This document shows, piece by piece, positions 1-8,389 of a stretch of DNA of 64,000 bases. The notes beneath the pieces were generated by a model, which was not told where the DNA came from, searched no databases, and saw nothing but the letters and a program-made list of their open reading frames with translations. The stretch is from Propionibacteriaceae bacterium (lineage in GTDB: Bacteria > Actinomycetota > Actinomycetes > Propionibacteriales > Propionibacteriaceae): positions 186,001-250,000 of the forward strand of contig JAFKJK010000009.1 in assembly GCA_017306015.1 (NCBI GenBank), read 5' to 3'. A program made the translations under genes and the position numbers. Numbering within the stretch: the stretch's first letter is position 1; every line of letters starts with the position of its first letter.

Positions 1-838
1 CCAGCTCGGTGAAGACCACCGGGACGTCGTCCCACAGCTGATGCATGAAGGCGGCGGGGTGCTCGCCCGGGTAGCCCTCCTCGAGGCTTCCGCGGACGCA
101 GAAGGCGCCGTTGCCGATGGTGAAGATCGTCTCGCTGTGGCCCTGGCGCTCGGGCGGGAAGCTGCGCTCGCGGACGCTCCAGGCGGCGGCCTCGAGGTCG
201 GCCAGCAGGCTGTCGAGGGTGGTGCGGGAGAGGTCGTCGAGGCGGACGTGCGCCATCCCGACGCGCTCGGACGGGCCGAGTCCGACCGTCCACATCCCCG
301 CGGCGGCGGCGCCTTCGATGCCGGCGGTCGCGTCCTCGACGACGACGCACAGGCCGGCGGGGACGCCGAGTCGGCGGGCAGCCTCGGCGAACACGTCCGG
401 TGCCGGCTTGGCGGGAAGGTTGGCGTTGCCGTCGACGATCGCGTCGAAGAGGCTGGTCACGCCCAGACTGTCGAGCACCTTCGGGGTGTTCTTACTGGCG
501 GACGCGATCGCCGTCGCGTAGCCGTTGGCGCGCAGTTCGTGGAGCAGGTCCAGCACGCCCGGCAGGACGTCGGCGGGCCCGATCCGGTCGAGCGAGGCCA
601 CGTAGTAGCGGTTCTTGCGGTCCATCAGCTCGGCGGCGCGCTCCTCGTCGACGGGGACGCCGTTCAGCAGGATGGCGAGCGACTCGCGGCGGCTCACTCC
701 GCGGAGGAGCTCGTTCGTCGTCCGGCTGAAGGGGAGGCCCTCCTCATCGGCGAGGCGTTGCCAGGCGAGGTAGTGGTATTCGGCGGTGTCGGTGATGACG
801 CCGTCCAGATCGAAGATGACCGCTCTGATCTCGTTCAT
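1..838 (-). CDS. Beta-phosphoglucomutase fused to GH65 glycoside phosphorylase (5' part)
   Basis: The gene runs off the left edge, so only the first 279 codons are visible. The N-terminal about 215 residues form a HAD domain of the beta-phosphoglucomutase type. FDLDG carries the nucleophile Asp10 and the acid/base Asp12, and a conserved DA-x-GI segment follows further on. From about residue 220 the chain continues in frame into the N-terminal beta-sandwich of glycoside hydrolase family 65, with ETIFTIGNG and VRGSLEEG. GH65 enzymes phosphorolyse alpha-glucosides such as maltose, trehalose or kojibiose to beta-glucose-1-phosphate, which the mutase turns into glucose-6-phosphate, so the fusion would channel the product. 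The donor sugar cannot be read from this part. ATG at 838 is preceded by a weak purine stretch (CTGAGAG). The domain calls are firm; the exact substrate is unknown. Confidence 0.85.
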   Translation of the reverse strand, partial: MNEIRAVIFDLDGVITDTAEYHYLAWQRLADEEGLPFSRTTNELLRGVSRRESLAILLNGVPVDEERAAELMDRKNRYYVASLDRIGPADVLPGVLDLLHELRANGYATAIASASKNTPKVLDSLGVTSLFDAIVDGNANLPAKPAPDVFAEAARRLGVPAGLCVVVEDATAGIEGAAAAGMWTVGLGPSERVGMAHVRLDDLSRTTLDSLLADLEAAAWSVRERSFPPERQGHSETIFTIGNGAFCVRGSLEEGYPGEHPAAFMHQLWDDVPVVFTEL

Positions 839-879
839 GGGGTCTCTCAGGTGTGGCCTGGCGGGGAAGTCCTCGTCTG

Positions 880-909
880 ATTTGATCGTTCAAGGATGGT
901 GCTTGTCAA
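880..909 (-). promoter_or_regulatory. Candidate promoter with LacI-like operator for the GH65 fusion gene
   Basis: Read on the minus strand, TTGACA (909-904) is followed 18 bp later by TCAAAT (885-880), a plausible -35/-10 pair about 45 bp upstream of the ATG at 838. Between them lies the interrupted palindrome TTGATCGTTCAA (882-893 on the plus strand), which overlaps the -10 box. Its form resembles operators of LacI-family sugar regulators, which often control GH65 loci. No regulator gene is visible, so the assignment is an inference. Confidence 0.4.
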
Positions 910-1089
910 GTCCCCGTACCCACCCTGGCGAGGCCATTCGCGGTTTCGCCCGGGTTCGGGTACCCCCATCGCAGGACCGGACGCACCGGGACGCGCCGGC
1001 GGTCACACCGTCCGGCACCGGGAACGACATGCGGAAGGGCACCGAGCCGCCAGCCGTCGCACGCCACATGGCGCGGCTAGCCTGAGCGG

Positions 1090-1671
1090 GTGCCCGCTCC
1101 CACCATCACGTTCGCCGAGAAGCGCGTCCTCACCGGCTCGGTCGCGGTTCTCACCCCGGTGACCGAGGCTGACGTCGACGCCCTCTACCCGCTGTTGCAG
1201 GACCTTGAGGTGTCGGTGCTGACCGGGTCGGTGTCGTCCGCGAATCCCACCGCGGAGGAACTGCGGCCCTACTCCCTCGCCGAGCTCCGCGCGATCTACG
1301 CGCGCTGGGCCGTCGCCGAGGACCGGATCGTGTGGGCGATCCGGGACGTCCGCGACCACGGCATCCTCGGCGAGGCCGTGTTGAACGACCTCAGCGCCGC
1401 GAACCGCAGCTGCGGCTTCCGCATCTGGACCGCGGGCGGACGCGGCCGCGGGATCGGCACCGAAGCCACCCGAATGGCCGTTGACTACGCCTTCGACCGA
1501 GGCATCCACCGCGTCGAACTCGAGGTGTACGACTTCAACCCGCGCGCCCGTCACGTCTACCAGAAGGTCGGCTTCCGCCACGAGGGCACCAAGCGGGACG
1601 CCCTCCGCTTCGACGACGGTTGGGTCGATGCGCACCTGATGTCGATCCTGAGCACCGACCCGCGCGGCTGA
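1090..1671 (+). CDS. GNAT-family N-acetyltransferase (RimJ/RimL type)
   Basis: This 193-residue protein has the GNAT acetyl-CoA-binding signature GGRGRGIGTEATR at residues 117-129. It also has the C-terminal NPRARHVYQKVGFRHEG segment typical of the RimJ/RimL branch, which acetylates protein N-termini or small amines. The acceptor is unknown. The start is GTG at 1090: the hexamer TAGCCT lies exactly at positions -12 to -7 and there is no Shine-Dalgarno sequence, so a leaderless mRNA is likely. It is transcribed divergently from the GH65 fusion gene, with about 250 bp between them. Confidence 0.85.
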   Translation: MPAPTITFAEKRVLTGSVAVLTPVTEADVDALYPLLQDLEVSVLTGSVSSANPTAEELRPYSLAELRAIYARWAVAEDRIVWAIRDVRDHGILGEAVLNDLSAANRSCGFRIWTAGGRGRGIGTEATRMAVDYAFDRGIHRVELEVYDFNPRARHVYQKVGFRHEGTKRDALRFDDGWVDAHLMSILSTDPRG

Positions 1672-1738
1672 CGACGGTCGACCGAACCGAAGGCGCGGGG
1701 AGGCGGTGGACGGCAGAGCCGTCGCCTACGGTGTCGGC

Positions 1739-2419
1739 ATGGCAACACGAGCTCCCCAGGCTCCGCGATTGGTCCCGGTCGAACCCGGAGACCTGGCGCT
1801 GCTGGATCCGTCCGACTTCGTCGACCCGGACGGCGACGACCTCGAACAGGCCGAACTGCGGGACGTCCGCGTCGACGACCTCCGCTGGGAGGTCCGGCGC
1901 CGCATCGACGCGTCCCGGATCAGCGGGCTGGCCGGCACCTCCTGGCGGGCCCGCGGACTCACCGTCCTCGACTCCTGGCTGGAGCGGCTCGACCTGCTGT
2001 CGATCGCCGCGTCCGAGGCGGGCTGGCGCGACGTCGAGATCCGCGCCAGCCGAATCGGATCGCTGGAGTTGTACGACGCCAACCTCCGCCGAGTCGCGTT
2101 CGTCGGCTGCAAGCTCGGTTACGTGAACCTGCGGGGAGCAGACCTGGCCGACGTCGCCTTCACCGACTGCGTCATCGAGGACCTCGACCTGATGCGGGCC
2201 ACAGCGTCCCGGGTCGCGCTGGCGGGCTGCCGGATCGCGCATCTGGAAGCCAGCCACGCCAAGCTGGCCGACGTCGACCTTCGGGGAGCCGAGGTCGCCG
2301 ACATCACCGGCATCGAAGGGCTCCGCGGGGTGACCATCGGCGTCGACCAGCTGCTGGACCTCGCCCCCGTCCTTGCCGCACGATTGGGGATCCGCGTCGA
2401 GGAAGGGTCAGGAGTATGA
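1739..2419 (+). CDS. Pentapeptide-repeat-like protein
   Basis: The 226-residue protein carries a run of A(D/N)LxxV-type pentapeptide repeats over roughly residues 105-190, for example YDANLRRVAF, LRGADLADVAF and DLRGAEVADI, predicted to fold as a right-handed quadrilateral beta-helix. The N-terminal 60 residues are acidic and not recognised. Some pentapeptide proteins mimic DNA and protect gyrase, but this one has no feature that assigns such a role. ATG at 1739 is chosen because TACGGT sits at -12 to -7, indicating leaderless transcription; a GTG 33 bp upstream is less likely. It overlaps the DUF2200 gene by 4 bp (ATGA), so the two are translationally coupled. Confidence 0.75.
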   Translation: MATRAPQAPRLVPVEPGDLALLDPSDFVDPDGDDLEQAELRDVRVDDLRWEVRRRIDASRISGLAGTSWRARGLTVLDSWLERLDLLSIAASEAGWRDVEIRASRIGSLELYDANLRRVAFVGCKLGYVNLRGADLADVAFTDCVIEDLDLMRATASRVALAGCRIAHLEASHAKLADVDLRGAEVADITGIEGLRGVTIGVDQLLDLAPVLAARLGIRVEEGSGV

Positions 2420-2799
2420 CGCACCGCATCTTCAGGAGCAGCTTCGCCAGCATCTACCAGCTCTACGTGGCCAAGGTCGAGCGGAAGGGCCGCAGCAAGG
2501 ACGAACTGGACCAGGTCATCGGCTGGCTGACCGGTTACGACGCCGCGGGACTGCAGCGCGTGCTGACCGACGAGACCGACCTGGAGTCGTTCTTCGTCGA
2601 GGCGCCGGCCTTCAACCCCAACTCCGCCCTGATCACCGGGGTCATCTGCGGCTACCGGGTCGAGGAGATCGAGGATCCCCTGATGCAGCGGATGCGCTAC
2701 CTCGACAAGCTCGTGGACGAGCTCGCGAAGGGTCGGAAGCTGGAGAAGATCCTCCGCGGCGACACAGTTGCTGCATCAGTGACGCGGAGCGAACCCTGA
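2416..2799 (+). CDS. DUF2200 family protein
   Basis: The 127-residue protein matches the DUF2200 family over its full usual length: HRIFRSSFASIYQLYVAKVE at the N-terminus, then the family hallmarks VIGWLTGYD, NPNSALITGVICG and VEEIEDPLMQRMRYLDKL. It is a cytosolic protein of unknown function. The last 12 residues (VAASVTRSEP and neighbours) are a non-conserved tail. It starts inside the stop codon of the pentapeptide-repeat gene, so the two probably form a two-gene operon. The family assignment is confident; no biochemical role is known to me. Confidence 0.88.
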   Translation: MTHRIFRSSFASIYQLYVAKVERKGRSKDELDQVIGWLTGYDAAGLQRVLTDETDLESFFVEAPAFNPNSALITGVICGYRVEEIEDPLMQRMRYLDKLVDELAKGRKLEKILRGDTVAASVTRSEP

Positions 2800-2850
2800 C
2801 CGGCCCGAGGTGGCCACTGAGACAGCACGTGTGTCGTTGAGCCAGGGCGC

Positions 2851-3498
2851 CTACCGCGCCAGGGCGTCCCGGACGCCGGCCTCCGGCTTGCCGAGGACGG
2901 GCCGGCGTCCGCTCACCAGGTCCCAGACGAGCTTGACGTTCGCCGGAACCTCGCGGACGGCGTAGCCCGGCCACTCCTTCGTGGAATCGACCGACGAGTC
3001 GCCGACCGCCCACGCATCGATGCCGACGCTGCGGCAGGCGGCCAGCGCCCGCGGCAGGTGGTAGGTCTGCGAGACGAGCACGGCGGCGTCCACCCCGAAG
3101 ATCCGCTTGGCCCGGACGCAGGTCGAGTACGTGTCGCGTCCGGCGTAGTCAGCGACCACTCGCTCAGCCGGGACGCCGGCGTCGACCAGGTAGGCGCGCA
3201 TCGCGTCCGGCTCGTTGTAGTCGGCGTGGCGGTTGTCGCCGGAGACGAGGATCACCTTCACCTTGCCGGTCCGGTGGAGTTGGACGGCGAGGTCCAGGCG
3301 AGCGCTCAGGTACGGCATCGGGTCGCCGGACGCGTCCAGGCCGGCACCGAACACGATCGCGACGGGCTGCGCGGGGACGTCCGCGACCGACGACACCCGT
3401 CCGGCCGCCGCCGCGAGCGCGAAGCCGGTCGGCCCCAGCCCGAGCAGCAGACCGAGAACGGCGAGCGCAGCCACGCCCTGCCAGACCCGCCGCTTCAT
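2851..3498 (-). CDS. SanA/YdcF-like envelope protein (DUF218)
   Basis: The 215-residue protein has one N-terminal hydrophobic segment (about residues 8-33) and a DUF218 domain with AIVFGAGLD, YLSARLDLAV, ILVSGDN, NEPDAMRAYL and LVSQTYHLPRA. SanA of E. coli affects envelope barrier function; members are thought to act at or outside the membrane. The start ATG at 3498 follows a good ribosome-binding site (AGGAG, 3504-3508 on the plus strand) that lies only a few bases after the stop codon of the IS110 transposase on the same strand. The right end of the insertion sequence therefore probably supplies the translation signal, and perhaps the transcription, of this gene. Confidence 0.85.
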   Translation of the reverse strand: MKRRVWQGVAALAVLGLLLGLGPTGFALAAAAGRVSSVADVPAQPVAIVFGAGLDASGDPMPYLSARLDLAVQLHRTGKVKVILVSGDNRHADYNEPDAMRAYLVDAGVPAERVVADYAGRDTYSTCVRAKRIFGVDAAVLVSQTYHLPRALAACRSVGIDAWAVGDSSVDSTKEWPGYAVREVPANVKLVWDLVSGRRPVLGKPEAGVRDALAR

Positions 3499-3512
3499 GA
3501 GTTTCTCCTATG

Positions 3513-4568
3513 TCAAGCGGCTGCCGGGTGGCAGGTCGCAGTGCGGTTGAGGTGGTCGGTTTTGAGGGTGTTGAACACGATGCGGGCGAGTCTGCGTTTG
3601 AGGCAGCGCAGCGCTTCGGTCTTGGACATGCCTTGGTCTGTCTTCTTGTCGTAGTACTTGCGGCCGAGACCGTCCTTGTCGCGGAGTTGGGTGACGGCGA
3701 TCCGGTGGATGGCGCAGTTGAGTTGCCGGTTCCCGGATCTGGTCATCCGGACCCGGCCTTCGGTGCGGCCTGACCACACCGGGATCGGCGCGATCCCGGC
3801 GTGCCGGGCGAACTTGGCCTCGTCGGCGAACCGGCCGATCCCGGCGGTCTCACCGACCAGCTTGGCCGCGGTGAGCGGCCCACAGCCGGGCAGCGCCAGC
3901 AGCGAGGGTGCCCGGTCGGCGACCAATACACTGATCCGCTTCTCCAGCTGGTTGATCCGTCCAGTGAGGGCGATGATGTCGTCGAGCTCGTCGCGGGCCA
4001 GCTCGGCCACGATCCCGGCCAGTGTGACCAGCCAGCCGCGGAGCTGCCGTTGCTGCTTGGCCAGGTCCAGCGACCGCGGCGCCGGCGCCTGTTCCGGGTC
4101 GAGTTCGTGGACCCGCCACAACAAGCTGTTGATCGTCGCGGTCCGCTGCGCGACCAGCGTCTCCCGCCGGTCCACAAGCAGTTTCAGTTCCCGCGACGCC
4201 TCATCGTGGGAAGCGACCGGGAGGCTCGGCTCGCGCAGGAACGCCCGCGCCACCGCCAACGCATCGATCGGATCGGACTTCCCACGGGTCCGCGCGATCC
4301 GGCGCTGCTCAGCCATCATCTTCGGCGGTACCCGCACCACCTTCTGACCAGCAGTCAACAAGTCCCGCTCCAACCGGGCCGACAAATGCCGACAATCCTC
4401 GATCGCCCACACCAGATCGGCTCCGAACTCACGAACCGCCCAGCGCAGCCCATCCTGGTGACCGGCCGTGATCGCCCTCACCGTGACCTGACCCAACTTG
4501 CGACCCGCCTCGTCCACCGCGACGAACGTGTGAGTCTGCTTGTGCACATCAGCACCGACGACAACCAT
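3513..4568 (-). CDS. IS110-family recombinase/transposase
   Basis: This is an intact 351-residue DEDD recombinase. The RuvC-like N-terminal domain has the catalytic set Asp7 (GADVHK), Glu57 (AIEDCR), Asp99 and Asp102 (SDPIDA). A predicted coiled coil follows at about 180-215. The C-terminal transposase domain has LPGCGPLTAAKL, the HAGIAPIPVWSG segment with the candidate nucleophile Ser266, and the RSGNRQLNCAIHRIA motif. Spacing of all these residues agrees with active members such as the IS621 recombinase. ATG at 4568 is preceded by a purine-rich stretch (AGGAGG, 4576-4581). No frameshift is visible, so the element may still be active. Confidence 0.93.
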   Translation of the reverse strand: MVVVGADVHKQTHTFVAVDEAGRKLGQVTVRAITAGHQDGLRWAVREFGADLVWAIEDCRHLSARLERDLLTAGQKVVRVPPKMMAEQRRIARTRGKSDPIDALAVARAFLREPSLPVASHDEASRELKLLVDRRETLVAQRTATINSLLWRVHELDPEQAPAPRSLDLAKQQRQLRGWLVTLAGIVAELARDELDDIIALTGRINQLEKRISVLVADRAPSLLALPGCGPLTAAKLVGETAGIGRFADEAKFARHAGIAPIPVWSGRTEGRVRMTRSGNRQLNCAIHRIAVTQLRDKDGLGRKYYDKKTDQGMSKTEALRCLKRRLARIVFNTLKTDHLNRTATCHPAAA

Positions 4569-4930
4569 GGTGGTTGCCTCCTTTCACCTGATCAGTGACG
4601 GAAGGTCGGAGCCGGTCGGCGGACACATCTCAGTGGGGGCGAAGCCACGCTCCTATCAAGCCACGCCGGCCGGTTCCTTCACACCAGCCGACGGCAAAAC
4701 GCATGCACGCCACCAAACCCGGGACACCGAGCGTAAGAGCCAGCCGACCAGTGCAAAGGATCCAACCACCGCAACCAGCGGCAGCAACACCCTGACACTG
4801 AGCCGAGCGTAGGTGATCGCGACAAGCGTCCGCCGATGCCGGCTCTCCCTCACCAGGCCAACAGGCCCGGCACCGGCGACACGATCGGCTTGTATCGCCA
4901 AATCTAGGTTCAGAGCTAGACATCCGAATA
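4569..4930 (-). ncRNA. Non-coding left end of the IS110 element, candidate bridge RNA
   Basis: About 360 bp separate the recombinase start from the next gene. The 81-codon open frame here (4656-4901, minus) has no homology I recognise and no convincing start signal. IS110-group elements encode in this position a structured bridge RNA with target-binding and donor-binding loops that guides insertion. I can see GC-rich inverted segments, but I could not fold the RNA or match its loops to the flanks, so only the location is supported. Confidence 0.45.
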
Positions 4931-4940
4931 CGCTGCGATC

Positions 4941-6119
4941 ATGGACCCGATCCGCAACCCGTACGCGCCCGGCGCCGGGCAGCGTCCGCCCGAACTGGCC
5001 GGACGCAGCGAGGAGCTGAAGGCCTTCGACATCGCCCTCGAACGCGTCGCCAAGGGACGGCCCGAGCGCTCCGTCGTCCTGGTCGGCCTTCGAGGGGTGG
5101 GAAAGACCGTCCTGCTAGGGGCGATGCGGTCGGCGGCCGTCCGCGCCGGCTGGGGCACCGGCAAGCTGGAGGCCCGCCCGGACGCGTCGATCCGACGCCC
5201 GCTGGCGTCCGCGCTGCATCAAGCGCTGCGCGAACTCGGCCTGCCCGACGACGAGGACGGCCGGCACCTGCTCGGCGTGGTGAAGTCGTTCGCGCAGAGT
5301 CCCGCGGCCAAGACCGTCCGCGACCGCTGGAACCCCGGCATCACCGTCCCCGCCGTGGTGGGACGGGCCGATTCCGGCGACATCGAGATCGACCTGGTCG
5401 AGGTTCTCACCGACCTCGGCGGCGCGGCGGCTGACCGCGGCAGGGGCATCGCCGTCTTCATCGACGAACTCCAGGACCTCGGCACCGACGACGTCTCGGC
5501 CCTGTGCGCGGCGGTGCACGAGATCTCCCAGGCGCGGCTTCCAGTGATGGTGGTCGGGGCCGGGTTGCCGCACCTGCCGGCGGTGCTGGCGGCGTCCAAG
5601 TCGTACTCGGAGCGGCTGTTCCGCTATGTCGCGATCGGGCGCCTCGACCGCCTCGCCGCGGACGCAGCCCTCGTCCTGCCCGCCCGCGACGAGGACGCCG
5701 ACTTCGCCCCGGACGCGCTGGACGCGTTGCACGAGGCCACGGGCGGCTACCCATACTTCGTCCAGGCGTACGGGAAGGCGGTCTGGGACGTCGCGCCGGC
5801 GTCCCCGGTGACGGCGACCGATGTGGCGGTGGCCGCACCGCAGGCCGAGGCAGACCTCGCCGTCGGCTTCTTCGGCTCGCGCTACGACCGCGCCACCCCC
5901 GGCGAGCGGGACTACCTACGGGCGATGGCCGAGCTCCAGGACGGCACGGATGACTCGGTCGCGACCGCCGACATCGCCGTCCACCTGGACCGGAAGCCAC
6001 AGTCGCTCTCCCCCGCCCGCGACGCGTTGCTGAAGAAGGGACTGGTCTTCTCCGGCGAGCGTGGCCGGGTCGCGTTCACCGTCCCCCACTTCGGGAGATA
6101 CCTCCGCCAGCATCCCTGA
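4941..6119 (+). CDS. AAA-type ATPase with C-terminal winged helix
   Basis: The 392-residue cytosolic protein has a Walker A motif GLRGVGKT (49-56) and a Walker B motif IAVFIDELQD (170-179), in the arrangement of archaeal-type ORC/MalT-like STAND and AAA_16 ATPases. The region from about residue 320 looks like a winged-helix module (TPGERDYLRAMAEL, then SLSPARDALLKKGLV). Similar stand-alone ATPases are widespread in actinobacteria with no fixed function; some are associated with mobile elements. The start ATG has TACGCT exactly at -12 to -7, so the transcript is probably leaderless and the promoter lies right beside the IS110 end. Confidence 0.75.
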   Translation: MDPIRNPYAPGAGQRPPELAGRSEELKAFDIALERVAKGRPERSVVLVGLRGVGKTVLLGAMRSAAVRAGWGTGKLEARPDASIRRPLASALHQALRELGLPDDEDGRHLLGVVKSFAQSPAAKTVRDRWNPGITVPAVVGRADSGDIEIDLVEVLTDLGGAAADRGRGIAVFIDELQDLGTDDVSALCAAVHEISQARLPVMVVGAGLPHLPAVLAASKSYSERLFRYVAIGRLDRLAADAALVLPARDEDADFAPDALDALHEATGGYPYFVQAYGKAVWDVAPASPVTATDVAVAAPQAEADLAVGFFGSRYDRATPGERDYLRAMAELQDGTDDSVATADIAVHLDRKPQSLSPARDALLKKGLVFSGERGRVAFTVPHFGRYLRQHP

Positions 6120-6304
6120 CCGCACCGGCCCAGGGGGCGGTTCCTTGATGTCCGCTCCGCCGGTGCCAGCGCCGCTCCCGGCCCAAGGGGTTCCCTCTTG
6201 GTCCTCCCCCAGCGACTGGCGCCAACTCCCCCTCGTTCAAGCCGGACCGGCTGGGACGAGTGGACAGAGTCGGCACTGTCCCCGACTCCGTCCAGACTGG
6301 ATGC

Positions 6305-6727
6305 ATGACGCATCAGAGCCTGTTGCCCCAGCCCGAGCCGACCCGACTGCCAGCCGACGGTCCGGACGCCGTCGCGCGCGCCGCGCTCGCCGCCGGCGGG
6401 TCTCCCCGCGACGCGGTTCCCGCCGCCCCGGCCGCGTCCCTGCTCTGGGCGCTGCTCGCCGAGGAGTCACTGGGGACGGACGCCGTCGCCGCCTACGCGA
6501 ACGCCCGCACCGGCTACCACCGAGGTCTGGACGCCCTGCGGCGTGCGGGCTGGCGCGGGCAGGGGCCGATCCCGGCCGACCACGAGCCCAACCAGGGCTT
6601 CCTGCGAGCCCTGCTCGCACTGGCCGAAGCCGCCGAGGCCATCGGCGAGACCGACGAGGCCGACCGGTGCCGCCAGTTCCTGCTCGACTCGGGAACCTCG
6701 GCCGATGAGGTGGGTAGCCTGCGCTGA
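6305..6727 (+). CDS. DUF3151 family protein
   Basis: The 140-residue protein is a full-length DUF3151 member: PAASLLWALLAEESL, DAVAAYANARTGYHRGLDAL, RRAGWRGQGPIP and NQGFLRALLALAEAAEAIGE. The family is largely restricted to actinobacteria, and its tetratricopeptide-like helices have no known activity. ATG at 6305 is chosen over an upstream GTG because the conserved family sequence begins nearby and CAGACT sits at -12 to -7. The gene stands alone between the ATPase gene and the amidohydrolase gene, both on the same strand. Confidence 0.85.
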   Translation: MTHQSLLPQPEPTRLPADGPDAVARAALAAGGSPRDAVPAAPAASLLWALLAEESLGTDAVAAYANARTGYHRGLDALRRAGWRGQGPIPADHEPNQGFLRALLALAEAAEAIGETDEADRCRQFLLDSGTSADEVGSLR

Positions 6728-6812
6728 CCCGGATCACGTCGTCGCGAGTGAACCGGAGACGAACCGTCCGCGACGTGGACGCAGTGGGTCCGCACGGTTC
6801 TAGGGTGGACGC

Positions 6813-8069
6813 ATGAGCGACAAACCTCTGATCACCCAGGACTCCAGCGCTGAAGCCCTCGCCGAGCTCTACCGCGACCTGCACGCGAATCCCGAACTCT
6901 CGTACGCCGAGAGCCGCACCGCCGCGATCGTCGCCGAATCGCTCGCCGCGCTCGGCTACGAGGTCCACACCGGGCTGGGAAAGACCGGCGTCGCCGGAGT
7001 GCTGCGACGCGGTGACGGGCCGACGGTGCTCGTCCGCGCCGACATGGACGGACTCCCGGTGACCGAAGCCACCGGACTGCCGTACGCCTCGGCCGTCCGC
7101 GGTGTCGACCCGGACGGTCACGACGTCGGCGTGATGCACGCCTGCGGCCACGACGTCCACGTCACCTGCCTGCTCGGCGCGGCGAAGGCGCTGGCCGCCG
7201 ACCCGTCCTGGTCGGGGACGCTGGTCATGCTCGGCCAGCCGGCGGAGGAGCTCGGCTCCGGTGCCGCCGCGATGGTCGCCGACGGGCTCTATGACAAGGT
7301 CGGGACGCCGGACGTCGTCCTCGGCCAGCACGTTGCGCCGCTGCCGGCCGGCCTGATCGGGTTGCATGCCGGAGCGGCGTTCGCCACGTCCGACTCGCTG
7401 AGGGTCACGCTGTACGGCAAGGGCGGCCACGGGTCGCGTCCCGAGACCTGCATAGACCCGATCGTGATGGCCGCCGCCGTCGTGCTGCGGCTGCAGACGA
7501 TCGTCTCCCGCGAGGTGGCCGGCGGCGATACTGCGGTGGTCACGGTCGGCACGCTGCATGCCGGGACGAAGGTGAACATCATCCCGGACACCGCCGTCCT
7601 GGAGTTGAACATCCGCACCTACGACCCGGACGTGCGCGAGCGCGTCCTCGCTGCTGTCGAGCGGATCATCAAGGCCGAGGCGGCCGCGTCCGGAGCCACG
7701 ACCGAGCCGACCATCGAACACCCCGATCACTTCCCGCTGCTCTACAACGATCCGGACGGCTGCGCGCGCACCATTCCTGCGCTGGCTTCGGTCGTCGGCA
7801 GCGAGCAGCGGGTGATCGACTCCGGCCCGGTCACCGGCAGCGAGGACGTCGGCGAGCTCGCCAAGGCTGCCGGCGCGCCCTGCGTCTACTGGATCCTCGG
7901 CGGTGCCGACCCGGTGCCGTTCGCCGGCGCGACCACGCCGGAGGCGATGCTGCAGGTGATGGGACGCATCCCGTCCAACCATTCGTCCGGCTACGCGCCC
8001 GTGATCGAGCCGACCCTGTCCATCGGCGTCGGCGCCCTGGTGGCCGCGGCCAAGGAGTGGCTCGCCTGA
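6813..8069 (+). CDS. M20-family amidohydrolase (peptidase M20D)
   Basis: The 418-residue metallohydrolase carries VRADMDGLPV (Asp77, Asp79), the metal motif HACGHDVH (Cys111, His113, His116), QPAEELGSGA (Glu145/146), and a dimerisation domain around GKGGHGSRPET. This set is typical of M20D enzymes that cleave N-acyl or N-carbamoyl amino acids, hippurate or indole-acetyl conjugates; the substrate is not evident. No signal peptide is seen, so it is cytosolic. A perfect -10 element TAGGGT lies at -12 to -7 of the ATG (leaderless). Its stop codon TGA (8067-8069) is the first triplet of a dispersed repeat element, so the gene ends inside the repeat. Confidence 0.9.
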   Translation: MSDKPLITQDSSAEALAELYRDLHANPELSYAESRTAAIVAESLAALGYEVHTGLGKTGVAGVLRRGDGPTVLVRADMDGLPVTEATGLPYASAVRGVDPDGHDVGVMHACGHDVHVTCLLGAAKALAADPSWSGTLVMLGQPAEELGSGAAAMVADGLYDKVGTPDVVLGQHVAPLPAGLIGLHAGAAFATSDSLRVTLYGKGGHGSRPETCIDPIVMAAAVVLRLQTIVSREVAGGDTAVVTVGTLHAGTKVNIIPDTAVLELNIRTYDPDVRERVLAAVERIIKAEAAASGATTEPTIEHPDHFPLLYNDPDGCARTIPALASVVGSEQRVIDSGPVTGSEDVGELAKAAGAPCVYWILGGADPVPFAGATTPEAMLQVMGRIPSNHSSGYAPVIEPTLSIGVGALVAAAKEWLA

Positions 8070-8389
8070 ACCGTCGGGGACAGGTACTTCGGTTCACCGG
8101 TGAACCGAGGGACAGGTACTTCGGTTCACTGGTGAACGGTGAACTGAGGGGACAGGTACTTCGGTTCACCGGCGGCTCAACCGCATCGGCGACTCAGGAG
8201 GCCCCCGTCGTCCCGGGCTCGACCCGGGGCCTCGCGTCGACAACACCAGCAACATCGACGGAGATCCCGGCCGCAGACCCGCATGCCACGAACACAGCTG
8301 CGACCCGAACCCCGCCACCTGAACCGAAGTACCTGTCCCCAACGGTTCAGAACCCCGCCACCTGAACCGAAGTACCTGTCCCCAACGGT

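Larger units (their letters stand above)
3500..4930 (-). mobile_element. IS110-family insertion sequence (approximate ends)
   Basis: The element consists of one recombinase gene (3513-4568) with a very short 3' flank and a long 5' non-coding flank of up to about 360 bp before the next gene at 4941. This asymmetry is the layout of the IS110 group in which the long left end encodes a bridge RNA. I see no terminal inverted repeats, as expected for this family, so the exact ends are estimates. At the recombinase 3' end the stop codon lies inside TTGACA (3516-3511), a perfect -35 box. In IS110 circles a -35 in one end is joined to a -10 in the other. The insertion separates the SanA-like gene from the ATPase gene. 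Confidence 0.75.

Noticed and set aside
41..880. Long plus-strand frame opposite the GH65 fusion gene
   Set aside because: It is a shadow of the minus-strand gene: composition is Gly/Val/Asp-rich without motifs, while the minus frame has HAD and GH65 signatures.
4656..4901. 81-codon minus-strand frame with a hydrophobic stretch in the IS110 left end
   Set aside because: It has no start signal, no family resemblance and lies where a non-coding bridge RNA region is expected; long chance frames are common at this GC content.
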